From Azorinus chamasolen (lineage: Eukaryota; Mollusca; Bivalvia; Cardiida; Solecurtidae), in assembly GCA_963576725.1 (NCBI GenBank), contig OY755237.1, positions 63,155,423-63,219,422 of the forward strand: 64,000 bases of DNA, written 5' to 3'. Shown one piece after another: positions 10,406-20,611 of the stretch. The translations under genes were made by a program, and so were the position numbers. The notes under the pieces are model-generated. The model ran no database searches. It saw nothing but the letters and a program-made list of their open reading frames with translations, and had not been told where the DNA came from. Within the stretch, counting starts at the first letter, position 1. Every line of letters begins with the position of its first letter.

Positions 10406-10620
10406 AAGCTTACATGACATGACAGAACGTTTATCAAAGGCTGCTCCTTAATCTTGGATTTTTATTCCATTTAAGTCATAATAATGTTTTCACCTTTCAT
10501 ATGTATGTTACGCACGTGCGTAAGTGTGTATTGCTAGATACGTGCCTGGAAGATACGTGTCGCCTCCTCATCAGATTTGGCGACCTTTAACCTTTTACCT
10601 GATAGAACGCATGAAGTTAA

Positions 10621-10830
10621 CTCATTTCATCCTAGACTATGTTTAGACCCAACCTCTTTGAATAAATCTACCGAACAGGAGCATTAACTAGAGAAAAGGA
10701 AATGTTAGAATTGTATAGTTTTTAAACCACTGTGCAAAATAGAGCATTTGCTCATATACAGCAAATGCTCTATTTATCACAATGGTTTCAAAAACTGACG
10801 TTTGCAGAGGCGTCAGTAGGAGGGAATGGG
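10621..10830 (+). mobile_element. T7 TTAA-class MITE
   Basis: TTAA at 10617-10620 and 10831-10834. Contains TCTACCGAACAGGAGC, AACTAGAGAAAAGG and a palindrome with tip TTGCTCATATACAGCAA, then GACGTTTGCAGAGGCGTC, ending GGGAATGGG. Confidence 0.85.
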
Positions 10831-10975
10831 TTAAACAGACTATGAAGATATATCTCCTCCGCTTGATATGTCAAACGCTTAACCGGAATCTAAACAATGT
10901 CGGACCCCTGCGTCCAGACTATCAAACCTTTATTCCATATAGTTGCTTTAAATGATTTGGGAATGGATTCTGCTG

Positions 10976-11096
10976 TTTGCTTATTGCATTATATAGACCT
11001 GATTCCATAGTTTCTGTCATTGTAAAAATTGCCATAATGGATCATAATGTCATTTATTTCTTACATGAATATTCATTCGGAAAAAAACATGAATAC
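10976..11096 (+). mobile_element. T6 right-half relic
   Basis: TGCTTATTGCATTATATAG, TTTCTGTCATTG and TTACATGAATATTCATT match the T6 tail. The hairpin and left end are missing. Confidence 0.45.
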
Positions 11097-11464
11097 CGTA
11101 ACTGGTAAATGTCATATTTTTATCGGCTAAAAGTAGCCGACTGAAGTATCACATGTCAGCATTGATTATTTGAAATGTTGTTTTTTATTTACATTAAGCA
11201 ATTTGTTTTCAAGGGCGTGGGAGGAAAGTTCACTGTCGAGGTTCTTTTGTGTAGCGTATTAGTATGGTAGTAATATGCGCCTAACTAAATATTTGTACTA
11301 TCCTACATACCTTTTTGAGGATATCTCTTTATGTAGGCCTACCCTTACCTGATGTGTATTCTTCAAAACATTCCACTCATTTTGAATACTAGTTATTTTG
11401 ATTCTTTTTATAAAAACAAATATGAAATATGGAAATATACTGCTGTGGTAAACAGTAGATGCTA

Positions 11465-11668
11465 CAGTAAAACCTCTCTATAACGACCACTAAATTACAT
11501 CAAGTATGTTGTGTTAAAGGCAGGTGGTTGCTTAAAGCAAGATGAAAATTAAACAGAACGCTCCTATAGGAGCGTTCTGTTTTACTTTCACTTTGCTTTA
11601 AGCAACCACCTGCTCTGAATACCAACTAATAGACACACATTAGTGGACGTTATAGAGAGGTCTTACTG
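11465..11668 (+). mobile_element. P1 TA-class MITE
   Basis: TIRs CAGTAAAACCTCTC and GAGAGGTCTTACTG with TA flanks. Full stem, tip GCTCCTATAGGAGC intact. Confidence 0.92.
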
Positions 11669-11931
11669 TATAGGCAAACACGGTTCATACAGTAGTTGTC
11701 TGATCTGGGTCTTCTCTGTTTGAAAATGCGTCAAATGCGCCTCTATTAACTCTTATAAGGCTGACAATATATGTCTTCTAAAACTCTGATATGTTGCCTG
11801 TTTTACTTACTTCTGATTCGTACACGCGTTTTACCAAACGTTTTACCGATGAGTGGTCGAGTTACTGAACCAAGCTGCTTGTAAATGCCACTGAGATCGC
11901 GCTAAGCATACAAACGTCAATTAATGATTAA

Positions 11932-12156
11932 CCCCATTCCCTCATATTGACGCCTTTTTACGCCTCTGTAAAAGTCATTTTCTGATACCAATGTGATAAA
12001 TAAAGCATTTTCTCAATAGAAGCAAATGCTCTATTTATCACAACGGTTTCAACAATACACAAATCTGAAAAAAAAAATGATTTCCTTTAGTTAATGCTCC
12101 TTTTCGGTAGATGTTTTCAAAGAAGTAAGATCTAAAATAGCCTATGGGATAATGGG
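11932..12156 (-). mobile_element. T7 TTAA-class MITE
   Basis: TTAA at 11928-11931; the right flank is TCAA. Reverse T7 with GACGCCTTTTTACGCC, an imperfect stem (AGCATTTTCTCAATAGAAGC at the tip) and CTAAAATAGCCTATGGG near the end. Confidence 0.82.
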
Positions 12157-12344
12157 TCAACTATCAAGGGCTTGGATCTGGGCTATTGTGACTACATAAT
12201 GTAGGCATATATTGGAGAAATCATATTTGACACCAATATTATCCGGTGTTTCACCAGGATCCAAACTGTGCGTTGCTCTAATTCTAACCATTGCATGCCT
12301 GGTAGGTACATTGTAAGATGTGTAGATAAAACATTGCATTAGCT

Positions 12345-12496
12345 TGTTCGTTGTTAATGTCGCATCTTTGATTACCTATGCAAACAGTTTGGATCCAGAT
12401 GAGACGCCGAGTAACTCCACCGAGTAAACAAAAATGAAGAAAACTAACAAATGAAAATTTTAGCAGACGACAAAATGTGGCAGCGACATGCAGCCT
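12345..12496 (+). mobile_element. T3 copy with half a hairpin, abutting T7
   Basis: TTTGATTACCTATGC, AACAGTTTGGATCCAGATG and GAGACGCCGAGTAAC, then a jump to ACAAAAATGAAGAAAAC and GCAGACGACAAAATG. The end GGCAGCGACATGC runs into the T7 start without a clean TTAA. Confidence 0.65.
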
Positions 12497-12711
12497 TTTA
12501 TTGACACCCTTTGACGCCGCTGTAAAAGTCATTTTTGAAACCATTGTGATCAATAGAACATTTGTTCCTATGAATGAAATGTTCTATTTGAGGCATTGGT
12601 TTCATAACTAAACAATTTTTAAAAAAAACCAATCCGTTTTCCTAGTAAATGCTCCTTTTCAGTAGATTGTTTCAGAGAGGTTAGGTCTAAATTGGTGTAG
12701 GAGAGCATTGG
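12497..12711 (-). mobile_element. T7 TTAA-class MITE
   Basis: Begins TTGACACCCTTTGACGCC. The stem is degraded in its second arm (GAAATGTTCTATTTGAGGC). The right end GCATTGG precedes TTAA at 12712-12715, which is shared with the next element. Confidence 0.75.
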
Positions 12712-12715
12712 TTAA

Positions 12716-12878
12716 CCTCTAGCCTGCTGATCAAATTAGTTTTACTGAATTTTTCATCTAATACAAAATGCAATCAGGGTATCATACAGTTTGGATCCTG
12801 ATAAGACGCCGAGTTACTCGGCGTCTCATCTGGATCCAAACTGTTTGCATATGTATTCACTCATCCGCCCATAGCGGG
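12716..12878. mobile_element. T2/T3 MITE with perfect stem core
   Basis: It shares its left TTAA with the preceding T7. The hairpin 12786-12846 reads ACAGTTTGGATCCTGAT to ATCTGGATCCAAACTGT, with core GACGCCGAGTTACTCGGCGTC (21 bp at the tip). The right end is GCGGG before CTAA. Confidence 0.75.
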
Positions 12879-12902
12879 CTAAATGTTAAGAATACTTTTT
12901 CA

Positions 12903-13108
12903 CTAGAGCTCCTCTAAACCGCAAATTTCTTAAAGAACAATTTAGGTCTTCTGGGCAGCTGGTTGCTTAATGCAGGGTGAAAGTCATGCAGAAAGGAATC
13001 TCCTTTGGCAGCTTTCTGTATGAGTTTCAACCTGCAATATGCTGCTGTAAGTCCCAAAGACCAGTTTTGATACTAATTGCAATGTCCGGTTTAGAAGGGG
13101 GTTTACTG
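12903..13108 (-). mobile_element. P2 TA-class MITE, left TIR worn
   Basis: The right end GGGGGTTTACTG before TA is clear. The stem has GCAGGGTGAAAGTCATGC and CTGTATGAGTTTCAACCTGC. The tip carries extra bases (AAGGAATCTCCTTTGGCAGC). Confidence 0.7.
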
Positions 13109-13459
13109 TACATGTTGAACCACTCCTTAGATTGTCTGTTTGAGGATATTCTTAAAGGTAATAACAACATGTGGCTAAGTGGAGAACTGGTATTTTTGTC
13201 TTTGAAATATATCACGTTATATATGCCTCTGCACAGTCTCAAATAGTTCTTTATATGATTTGCCAACAAAAAAGGCAATGTAACGGCTAACACATTTTGC
13301 CAGTTCTATTTGTGCTATTCCTGGCACACTATTTCTTCAGTAAGTGTAAATGTCACAGGTCTCATTTGAATTGTGTCGAACAAAGTCCTATGTTTATTGT
13401 CTCATTCAATGAGCAACAAATCCAGGCTAAGACATTATTACATTACATTATACTGTATA

Positions 13460-13654
13460 CAATAAAACCCCTCTAAACATGACCGACACATTAGTGACAA
13501 TGCCGGTCTTAGAGACAGGTGGTGGCTTAATGCAGGATGAAAGTCATACAGAAAGCAAGCTCCTTTTGGAGCATTCTGTATGACTTTTGGCCCTGCATTA
13601 AGCAACCACCTGCCTAAAAAATAAATTCTTCATTTAGAATTCTAGTTTTTACTG
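13460..13654 (+). mobile_element. P2 copy with deleted right subterminus
   Basis: Left CAATAAAACCCCTCTAAAC; stem from GACAGGTGGTGGCTTAATGC to GCATTAAGCAACCACCTGCC; tip AGCAAGCTCCTTTTGGAGC. The right end CTAGTTTTTACTG lacks the usual CCGGTTTAGAGG. Confidence 0.75.
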
Positions 13655-13975
13655 TTTATAATGTTGTACTTCGCAATAAGGCAAATGCAAACTTGAATCA
13701 CAGTTCAGTGCATATTGAGGATACTAAAGAGACAAACTATTGTTACACATAACTTTTACACAATGTAAGCAATCTAGAGGCTTGTGATCAAAATCTACAC
13801 TAGTTGATAATATGCTTATCCCGTGCTAGACAATACACACAAATCATAAGTATATATAGAGTTCATTTTCGACTAAACAAATCGGGGACCCAGACTATTT
13901 TGTCACTTTCCCTGCTTAAACTCAAAATAAATACATTGATGCTACAGTGTCTGGATCGATTTTGGAACAATTTTG
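13655..13975. other. No feature found
   Basis: AT-rich, no repeat element or exon signal identified. A T2 relic begins just after (CATGAGACGCAGAGTAATTC, near 14023). Confidence 0.45.
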
Positions 13976-14263
13976 TCACAAGCTGACGAATCTGTGCTGA
14001 CTTTTGCTAACATGTTGGGGGTCAACATGAGACGCAGAGTAATTCGGTGCATCGTCAGGATAAAAAACGAACTGTTTAAAATTCTAATCAAGCTTATAAA
14101 AAAACAAATAAGAAAACACCCATTGGAAAACATGAAGCAGATGATGCGTTTAAAACTCAAGTCAGAAAAACACAAGGGGTTACCAATACCATTTTTGAGT
14201 TGTTGGTATGAGCCTGAATCGAACCATCTGTATGTACCTTTCACTTCCGACTTATCTGTTTAA

Positions 14264-14672
14264 CCCATTTCTTCATGGGCTATATTTAGACCCTACCTCT
14301 GTGAATGAATCTACCGAATACTGTAAGACCTCTCTATAACTACCAATAAATGGCGTTCATTAGTTGGTATTGTGGGCAGGTGGCTGCTTAAAGCAAAGTT
14401 AAAGTAAAACAGAACGCTCCTATAGGAGCGTTCTGTTTTACTTGCTTTAAGCAGCCACCTGCCTTTAACATAAAATACGTGATGGCATTTAATGGTCGTT
14501 ATAGATAGGTTTTACTGTAGAAGCATTTACTAGAGAAAGGGATTATTTTAAAAGTGTTTAGTATTGAAACTATTCTAATGAATAGAGCATTTGCTCCTAT
14601 GAAGCAACTGCTCTATTTATCACAATGGGTTTAGAAAGTGACTTTTACAAAGGCGTCAATATGAGGGAACGG
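14264..14672 (+). mobile_element. T7 MITE carrying a nested P1
   Basis: TTAA at 14260-14263; right target TTAA overlapping 14673-14676. T7 sequence is interrupted within TCTACCGAA and resumes with GAAGCATTTACTAGAG after the P1 copy. Removing P1 plus one TA restores the T7 consensus. Confidence 0.85.
14321..14517 (-). mobile_element. P1 TA-class MITE nested in T7
   Basis: Begins CTGTAAGACCTCTC and ends GATAGGTTTTACTG between TA copies. Tip GCTCCTATAGGAGC intact. A few bases near CTTTCACCTTG are missing on the right arm. Confidence 0.9.
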
Positions 14673-14750
14673 TTTAAGCGAGTATTTCTGGATCGGAAAG
14701 TGTAAAACGCCATCGGTAATTTTCATTGCAATCGTTTTATTATTCATTAA

Positions 14751-14953
14751 CCTTTTGCCTGTTAAGCGCCACCTGGAGGGCATTTGAAACGGATTGGATC
14801 CAGATAAGACGCCGAGTATCTCGGCGTGTCATAAGGATCCAAGCTGTTTAACACTCGGTCAATCATTTCACAAAATGTTTAATGAATTGAAAGTAAGTTA
14901 AGATTGTAGCAGATTTTAGTTTGGGTAGAGAACTTTTTTCAGCCGGCCAGTGG
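14751..14953. mobile_element. T2 TTAA-class MITE
   Basis: TTAA at 14747-14750 and 14954-14957. The palindrome GGATTGGATCCAGATAAGAC to GTCATAAGGATCCAAGC has tip GAGTATCTC. Confidence 0.78.
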
Positions 14954-15010
14954 TTAATAGCTAATTCTTTCTACCGAGAAACATGGAATGCGCCTCGAGA
15001 TATAGGAATA

Positions 15011-15215
15011 CAGTAAACACGCTCTAAACCGGACGTTCAATTTAGTATACATATCGGTCTTGGAGACAAATGGCTGCTTAATGCATGGTGAAAGTCAAAC
15101 AGAAAGCTCCTGGAGGAGCTTTCTGCATGACGTTCACCCTGCATTAAGCAGCATCCTGCCTAAAAGTATCTAAATTCTTCTCTTCTAGAAGTCCGGTTTA
15201 GAGAGGTTTTTGCTG
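15011..15215 (+). mobile_element. P2 TA-class MITE
   Basis: CAGTAAACACGCTCTAAACC on the left and GGTTTAGAGAGGTTTTTGCTG on the right (first 20 bases of each shown in part); left TA present, right flank CA. Stem tip GCTCCTGGAGGAGC. Confidence 0.85.
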
Positions 15216-15790
15216 CAATGTGTTTTGAAAGAATTTCCACCCTCACATTTCGCCATCAATTCCATTGGGAACTGACGACCGTAATATACAAATTATTCAT
15301 GATTAAATATGACCACCGGAAGCGATTGGCATTTCGTAGCTGCATAACATTTTACTGCGGGATGTTCTGTATAATTTTATCAACAAAACATGAACATCTG
15401 TGAGTGTTTTGTGATAGACGCAATTGTAGAAGACAATTGCATTGGCTGGTAGTTTTTTCACTGCTCCTGTTTAAATGGCTAAATAATTCGATACGAAAAC
15501 TGAATAGTATTTAATTGCACGTTCGTGTGACATTTGCACAGGAACAGTGCATGTTTGATTTTCTTACTGACAATTTGAGAAAGAGCCTTACATGTAGATG
15601 CAAAGAAAGTCTTTGTTACCATATTAATTATTTATGATCCGGATCTATACTGCTTAAAGCTCTAATTTCAATAAGCTGTTTTTTATGGTTTTTATTGTTT
15701 GTTTGAATGCTGTTTTAGAAATGTAGCAAACGAGACATTTGAAGACAATAATTTAAACTGGCTTGCATCATTGCAAAAAACTGTTTTTAC
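15216..15790. other. No feature found
   Basis: AT-rich, apparently unique sequence. Short open stretches exist but lack splice or start context. No repeat match to the window's families. Confidence 0.45.
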
Positions 15791-15792
15791 TC

Positions 15793-16177
15793 AATTACTC
15801 ATTTGAATGCCTTTGCAGACAGAAGAGACTCATATCTCTTGTAGGAGTCGCGTCTGGTCAGGATCTGCTCTGATTATTCCGATTCTTGTTTAACCTTCCT
15901 GTATCTATGTGTCATTATAAGAATTAATCACCTTAATATTCGTAATGTCATTTTTTCTTACACGAATACAGTAAATACCCTCTAAACTGGAATTCTTGTA
16001 CAGAAGAATTTAGATACTTTAAGGCAAATAGCTGCTTAATGCAAGATGAGATTTATGCAGACCTTTCTGTATGAACTTCACCATGCATTTTGCTTCCATA
16101 TGTCTCCAATACCGATATTTATTCTGAATTTAACATCTGGTTTGGAGGAAGTTACCTGTATTCATGGAGTAGATGGT
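15793..16177 (+). mobile_element. T6 MITE carrying a nested P2
   Basis: Left part TTACTCATTTGAATGCC, tip TCTCTTGTAGGAG, tail TTCTTACACGAA. It is interrupted by P2 at TA and then continues ATTCATGGAGTAGATGG. The join restores the standard T6 tail. Confidence 0.75.
15969..16158 (-). mobile_element. P2 nested in T6, no tip
   Basis: CAGTAAATACCCTCTAAAC to GGAAGTTACCTG between TA copies. The stem tip is deleted: TTTATGCAGA joins CCTTTCTGTATGAAC. Confidence 0.78.
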
Positions 16178-16179
16178 TA

Positions 16180-16560
16180 TATCGAACATGGTCGCTGAAA
16201 AGAAGGTCTACTGTATCTTGGTATGGGTCAACGAGTTTGAAACAATTTCATTTAATGAGTGTGTTCTCATTAATAAGTCTGACAGAACAAAACCGGATTA
16301 CAAATGATATTTTCCTGTGCAGAGATATTTCTGGTGTTGCAATCCTTTGTTATAAAACAATTCGATTGACACGACAAGTCGTTTAGATCTTGTCTCAGCT
16401 TGATAGAATTGAGTTCAGATATAAATAAACCCAGAAGACCACGTTTTGTATAGAAATTCAAAATATATTCCATGGAGATTTCATCGTGTAGCTGATACTT
16501 CCGGAAAGTCTGTTTTTCAAACCTTTTGTTAGATGGAAAATCAAGAACATTACCTTATCT
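16180..16560. other. No recognised feature
   Basis: A 98-codon open frame from the P2 element runs through here on the plus strand. It starts inside transposon sequence and has no recognisable motif, so I do not call a gene. Confidence 0.4.
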
Positions 16561-16573
16561 TAATCAATCTATA

Positions 16574-16675
16574 TACCGCTACCCATGACCTGTCTCGTAT
16601 TTGCAAACAACTTAGACCCAGATCAGAGGCCGAGTAACTCAACGTCTCAATAGGATCCAAGCTGTTCAAAGGTTG
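16574..16675. mobile_element. T2 relic
   Basis: AAACAACTTAGACCCAGATC, GAGGCCGAGTAACTCAACG and ATAGGATCCAAGCTGTTC preserve a diverged T2 stem without termini. Confidence 0.5.
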
Positions 16676-16689
16676 TTGTTTTGTTTTAA

Positions 16690-16924
16690 TCCTTTCCCTG
16701 TTTATTACAAATTTCAATACCTACCGAATAGTCATGGACAAAATACTAATGATGAAATATGGAAGGTGGAACATTGTAGTCATTTTAGAAAGTAAAGAAG
16801 CATATCTTTCAAATTCCACTAGCAAACAGAGCAGACCCTGATCAGACGGCTCCTCTGGGAGCCGTCTGATCTGGGTCTACTCTGTTTGCAGATGCGTGAA
16901 AACACGTTTATATGAGGGAATGGG
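16690..16924 (-). mobile_element. T5 TTAA-class MITE
   Basis: TTAA at 16686-16689 and 16925-16928. Stem AGCAAACAGAGCAGACCC to GGGTCTACTCTGTTTGC; tip GCTCCTCTGGGAGC. The fixed stem mismatch reads T over T, as expected for a reversed copy. Confidence 0.87.
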
Positions 16925-17282
16925 TTAAAAAAGAAATTAAAAAAATCATCATTTCTCCACCAAACGTAATTCATTAAGTATCTCGACTAAATCTGGAACA
17001 TTTGTCATCCAGACTTGACGTGAACCTTCTCAATTCTATACTCTAAAATCTATTTCCAGGAGAAATATAGAAACAAAATCATTTCTATTCATCAGAAGAA
17101 ACAATGATTTTGTCAACCATTTTGTGAATGTCACATGAGCGAATCTGATCTGTGAATGACTTTGAAAATAGTTGGATCAAGATGAGGTATTAGAGTCTTT
17201 GAATTCTAGCTGGTATTTCGCAGAAACAGAGCATGATGCTCTAAACTGAAATAATGCAGACAATATAAGTCTGATACATTTA

Positions 17283-17630
17283 CAGTAAAACCTCTCAAAC
17301 CGGACGTTCAATTTAGTTTAAATATCGGTCGTGGGGACAGGTGGCAGCTTTATGTAGGGTGCATTAACCCTTTCGCTGCCAAACTCTGTCGTCTGCTAAC
17401 TTTGTCGTCTGCTAAAAATTGTCATTCTTTTGATTTTCTTCATTTTTGTTTCAAAAACATAGTAACAGTAACAAACAGTTTGGACCCTGAGGCGACGTCT
17501 CATCTGGATCCAAACTGTTTGCATAGGTAATCACAGATCCGGCATTGGCAGCGAAAGGGTTAAGCTGCCACCTGCCTAAAAGTTTCTACATTCTTCTCTA
17601 CTAGAGTTTCGGTTTAGAGAGGATTTACTG
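17283..17630 (+). mobile_element. P2 carrying a nested T3
   Basis: CAGTAAAACCTCTCAAACCG to GAGAGGATTTACTG between TA copies. The right stem arm sequence GCATTAAGCTGCCACCTG is split at its TTAA by the T3 element. The central part of this P2 (GAAAGTC to GACTTTC) is already gone. Confidence 0.88.
17368..17559 (-). mobile_element. T3 TTAA-class MITE nested in P2
   Basis: TTAA at 17364-17367 and 17560-17563. Begins CCCTTTCGCTGCCAAAC and ends TTGGCAGCGAAAGGG (15 bp TIR). The hairpin is shortened: TTTGGACCCTGAGGCGACG to CTCATCTGGATCCAAAC. Removing it plus one TTAA rebuilds the P2 arm exactly. Confidence 0.93.
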
Positions 17631-17699
17631 TACACCAAAACTCTGAGCGTACAGAACACTGGTCAAACGAAACTCAGAGCAGACAGAGTTTAGCTGACG

Positions 17700-17768
17700 A
17701 AAAGACGTGTTTTTGTTTTGTTTGGTTTGGGTTTTTTTTGTTTTTGTATCGGGCTTTACGCCGCTTTA
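17700..17768 (-). repeat. Possible SINE tail fragment
   Basis: Read on the minus strand, AAAGCGGCGTAAAGCCCGAT is followed by AAAACAAA-rich sequence. This resembles the 3' tails of tRNA-derived SINEs. There is no SINE body next to it, because a T6-type element starts there. Confidence 0.35.
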
Positions 17769-17769
17769 A

Positions 17770-17982
17770 CTCTTTTTCCTGTTTAATATTCATGTAAGAA
17801 ATAATGACATCACGAATATGTATTAGCTGAAAACTTATAATGTAATTTTTTCAAGAGGTTTGTTTGCTTTGACTCATATATATATCAAGTTATAAGTAGT
17901 GAAGACTTTGACCGGACGGCTCCTACAGGACGTTCAAAGGCATGTTTGCAATGGCATAATAAGCGATTATATGAAGGAAACG
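17770..17982 (-). mobile_element. T6-type MITE
   Basis: TTAA at 17766-17769. CTCTTTTTCCTGTTTAATA, ATGTAAGAAATAATGACATC, a damaged stem with GGACGGCTCCTACAGG, and end GAAGGAAACGG. Confidence 0.65.
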
Positions 17983-18167
17983 GTAAACAGTACTGTACAT
18001 GTAGTCACCGGAAACGACGAAGCTAAGCAAACGATGATTCTCTAAGCAGACGAGCTTAAGCTGACGACAAAGCATCGAACAATCGAAATTTATCAGAAAA
18101 CAAATCTCTGAACAAACGATGCTTGGGTCAAAATGGTTATGAAACGGACATAGAGGATCTGTTGCGA

Positions 18168-18286
18168 GTTGTCTTTTAAGATCACATGTTCCTAAACGAG
18201 CCTTAGAAAATGTCATTAAGTGAGCCTTGGCGAGCTTAATAACATTTTCTTGGTGAGTTTAGGAACATGTGATCTTAAAAGACAAC
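18168..18286. repeat. Single long hairpin, about 53 bp arms
   Basis: GTTGTCTTTTAAGATCACAT through CTAAACGAGCC pairs with GTTTAGGAACATGTGATC and TTAAAAGACAAC, with a spacer around GTGAGCCTTGGCGAG. No TTAA/TA element ends are seen, and the sequence has no second copy in the window. Confidence 0.75.
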
Positions 18287-18368
18287 GAGCATCAGATTCT
18301 TTTTCGCACATATCAAAAAAGTGTATTTTCGCAGTTTAAATGACATGTAAACATAGGTGTCCATGGCG

Positions 18369-18388
18369 TGACGTCATATATGACGTCA
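18369..18388. promoter_or_regulatory. Two CRE-like sites
   Basis: Two perfect TGACGTCA octamers lie 12 bp apart (start to start), separated by TATA, forming one 20 bp palindrome. TGACGTCA is the known CREB/ATF site. No adjacent gene is visible, so function is uncertain. Confidence 0.4.
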
Positions 18389-18542
18389 TACGTTCTAAAG
18401 TGATCTTACACGTGTTACAGATAAGGAAATCTTAACCTGTTGTTCTAACTCGGAGATAAGGGAAGGTATGTGAGAAATACATTTTCTCTACTTGCATCGT
18501 GTTTTTAAAAAAAAGTTTAAAATTGCATAAATCATTTGTTAA

Positions 18543-18759
18543 CCCTTTACTCCATAAATACGCCTTTCTACACCTTGGAAAACAGAGTAAATCCAGATGT
18601 GACGGCTCCTATCTGTTTGCTTGTGATATTATATAGATATGATTCTACAGTTTCTACTATAACAAAATCTTCCTGTAGACATGTGCTATTATAACAAACT
18701 AATCTAAAAAATATCCATGACGTCATTATTTCTTACATGAATATTCATGGAGGAAAGGG
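18543..18759 (+). mobile_element. T6 MITE with collapsed hairpin
   Basis: TTAA at 18539-18542, CCTTTACTCCATAAATACGC, then AGATGTGACGGCTCCTATC joined directly to TGTTTGCTTGTG. Tail ATTCATGGAGGAAAGGG, right flank TGAA. Confidence 0.83.
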
Positions 18760-18832
18760 TGAATATGTTGAAAAGACATATATCTCAGGAAAATCCATCG
18801 GATAAACGCCGATGAAGACAAATTTGCATGTA

Positions 18833-19131
18833 CAGTTGAACTTCGATATTTCGAAATCGGATAACTCGAACTTCGGAATAACTCGAACTAAAACTTCGGT
18901 CCTTCCGAAACTTACAATACAGAATTGCTCTTTAATGTATCACTAAACACGGGTGTCTAGAAACACATATGTCAGCTTAATGCAGGTGCGGGAGCTTTCA
19001 GCATTACTTTACACCTGCATTAAGCTGTCAACTCGAGAAATTCTCCAGACTAGAAATTCGATAACTCGAACTTCGTTATCTCGAACTAATCTGTATACTC
19101 CCTCGAAGTTAGAGATATCGCAGTTCAACTG
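18833..19131 (+). mobile_element. P6 TA-class MITE
   Basis: Begins CAGTTGAACTTCGATATTTC after TA and ends TATCGCAGTTCAACTG before TA. The interior has repeated TAACTCGAACT blocks on both sides. The centre TCAGCTTAATGCAGGTG and CACCTGCATTAAGCTG resembles the P2/P3 stem. TIR style is typical of pogo/Tigger elements. Confidence 0.88.
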
Positions 19132-19380
19132 TATTTGATATCGAAGACCCGGTGGTATTCGGCAATGTATTAGTTTTTATTCGGATTGCGTTAGCGCTCC
19201 GTTGACTGTTCCACAAAGGCCAGTGATATTTTGTTGTAGAATAAACATCGATGAAACGGGTTATTTTGTACCATAGGGGCATTCAAATGGACAACCTTCA
19301 TAATAATGATTGAACACAACACATGCCAATTTTTATGATGTTGTTAAAACATCCGTTTATAGTAGGCACTTTTCCTTTAA

Positions 19381-19602
19381 CCCTTTCCTCCATAAATACG
19401 CCTTTCTACGCCTCTGTAAAAGTCACTTTATGAAACCATTGTGATAAATAGAGCATTTGCTCCTATAGGAGCAAATGCTCAATTTATCACAATGGTTTCA
19501 AACTACATAATTCTAGAAAAAATCCAGTTTTCTAGTAAATGCTCCTTTTCGGTAGATTTATGCAAAGAGGTTGGGTCTAAAAATAGCCCATGGAGAAATG
19601 GG
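19381..19602 (-). mobile_element. T7 TTAA-class MITE
   Basis: TTAA at 19377-19380 and 19603-19606. Its left terminus is CCCTTTCCTCCATAAATACG, a T6-like start, joined to the T7 body at TACGCCTCTGTAAAAGTC. Palindrome nearly perfect with tip TTGCTCCTATAGGAGCAA. Confidence 0.88.
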
Positions 19603-19627
19603 TTAAGCTGTGTTTCACTGTCTTCCT

Positions 19628-19720
19628 TAACGCATTTGCAAAGAGCTTGGGTCCAACTTGGAGTTATTCGGCGTCTCATCAGAATCCGAGCTGTTTGACT
19701 CTCGTTCAATAGATTCGGGG
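19628..19720. mobile_element. T2 relic
   Basis: AAGAGCTTGGGTCCAACTTG then GGCGTCTCATCAGAATCCG: the second arm is kept and the first mostly lost. Confidence 0.5.
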
Positions 19721-19869
19721 TAGTACTAATAACGCCAGATCCAATTTTGAACAGACCAATTTTTTACACATAGAGTTAACTCTTTTACTCCTGCATAATG
19801 TATCGACTGCTATTCAAGTTCAAAGGAATCCATGAACACTGCAAATGACATTTGGGTAATAGGCTTTAA

Positions 19870-20132
19870 TACATTCTCTCATATTGACTCCCTTTGACGG
19901 CTCTTTAAAAGTCACCTTCTGAAATCATTGTGATAAATTGAGAATTTGCTCCATTGAGAATTTGCTCCATGGGAGCAAATGCTTCATTTATCACAATGGT
20001 TTCAAAGGTACACAATTCTAAATAGTTTTAATTTTCTAGTAAAGGCTCCTTTTCAGTAGATTTATTCAGAAAGGTTAGTCTAAACATAGCGTTTGAAGTA
20101 AAGGGGCTAAAAATAGTCTGTGAGGGAAAGGG
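19870..20132 (-). mobile_element. T7 MITE with partial duplications
   Basis: TTAA at 19866-19869 and 20133-20136. GAGAATTTGCTCCAT is duplicated at the tip. Two versions of the right subterminus (AACATAGCGTTTGAAG and AAAATAGTCTGTGAGG) are in series. Confidence 0.78.
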
Positions 20133-20221
20133 TTAATACTGCATGAATCTTCAGTTGCTCAAACTTGGTACATTTATATACAACTTTTGTCTTGGTACAC
20201 ACTTGCTACCATAGCTTTTAA

Positions 20222-20469
20222 CCCTTCGCTTGCTGTTCACGTCAATATACCTACCTGTAAATAGTGAAGACCCAGATGAGACAGCTCCTGCAGGAGCTGT
20301 CTCATCAGGGTCTGCACTATTTACAAATTGATTGTACAACCAGTACACTCCACAGCAGTGATTGCACAGAGAAATAACTGTAGACAGTGAAGATATATGT
20401 AATTATACAACAGGACGTGGGTAAAGAAGAAGAAATGTTTTTTTTAAAAAATATTCAGCAAGAGAAGGG
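20222..20469 (+). mobile_element. T1 TTAA-class MITE
   Basis: TTAA at 20218-20221 and 20470-20473. Full hairpin with tip GCTCCTGCAGGAGC. A T/A run (GTTTTTTTTAAAAAATATTC) is expanded near the right end. Confidence 0.9.
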
Positions 20470-20611
20470 TTAATAATCAATATGCGAATGAGATACAGCT
20501 TTGATCCTGATGAGATGTCAAGTCATTGTTTCCAAATTTTAGGATGGTGAATGTTAATGATGGTGTTAATAATGGTATGAAATTTGAAATAATATTAACC
20601 CTTATCCTTAA

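Noticed and set aside
13804..14263. Overlapping 60-100 codon frames on both strands
   Set aside because: They cover T2-like relic and AT-rich DNA, with no start or splice support.
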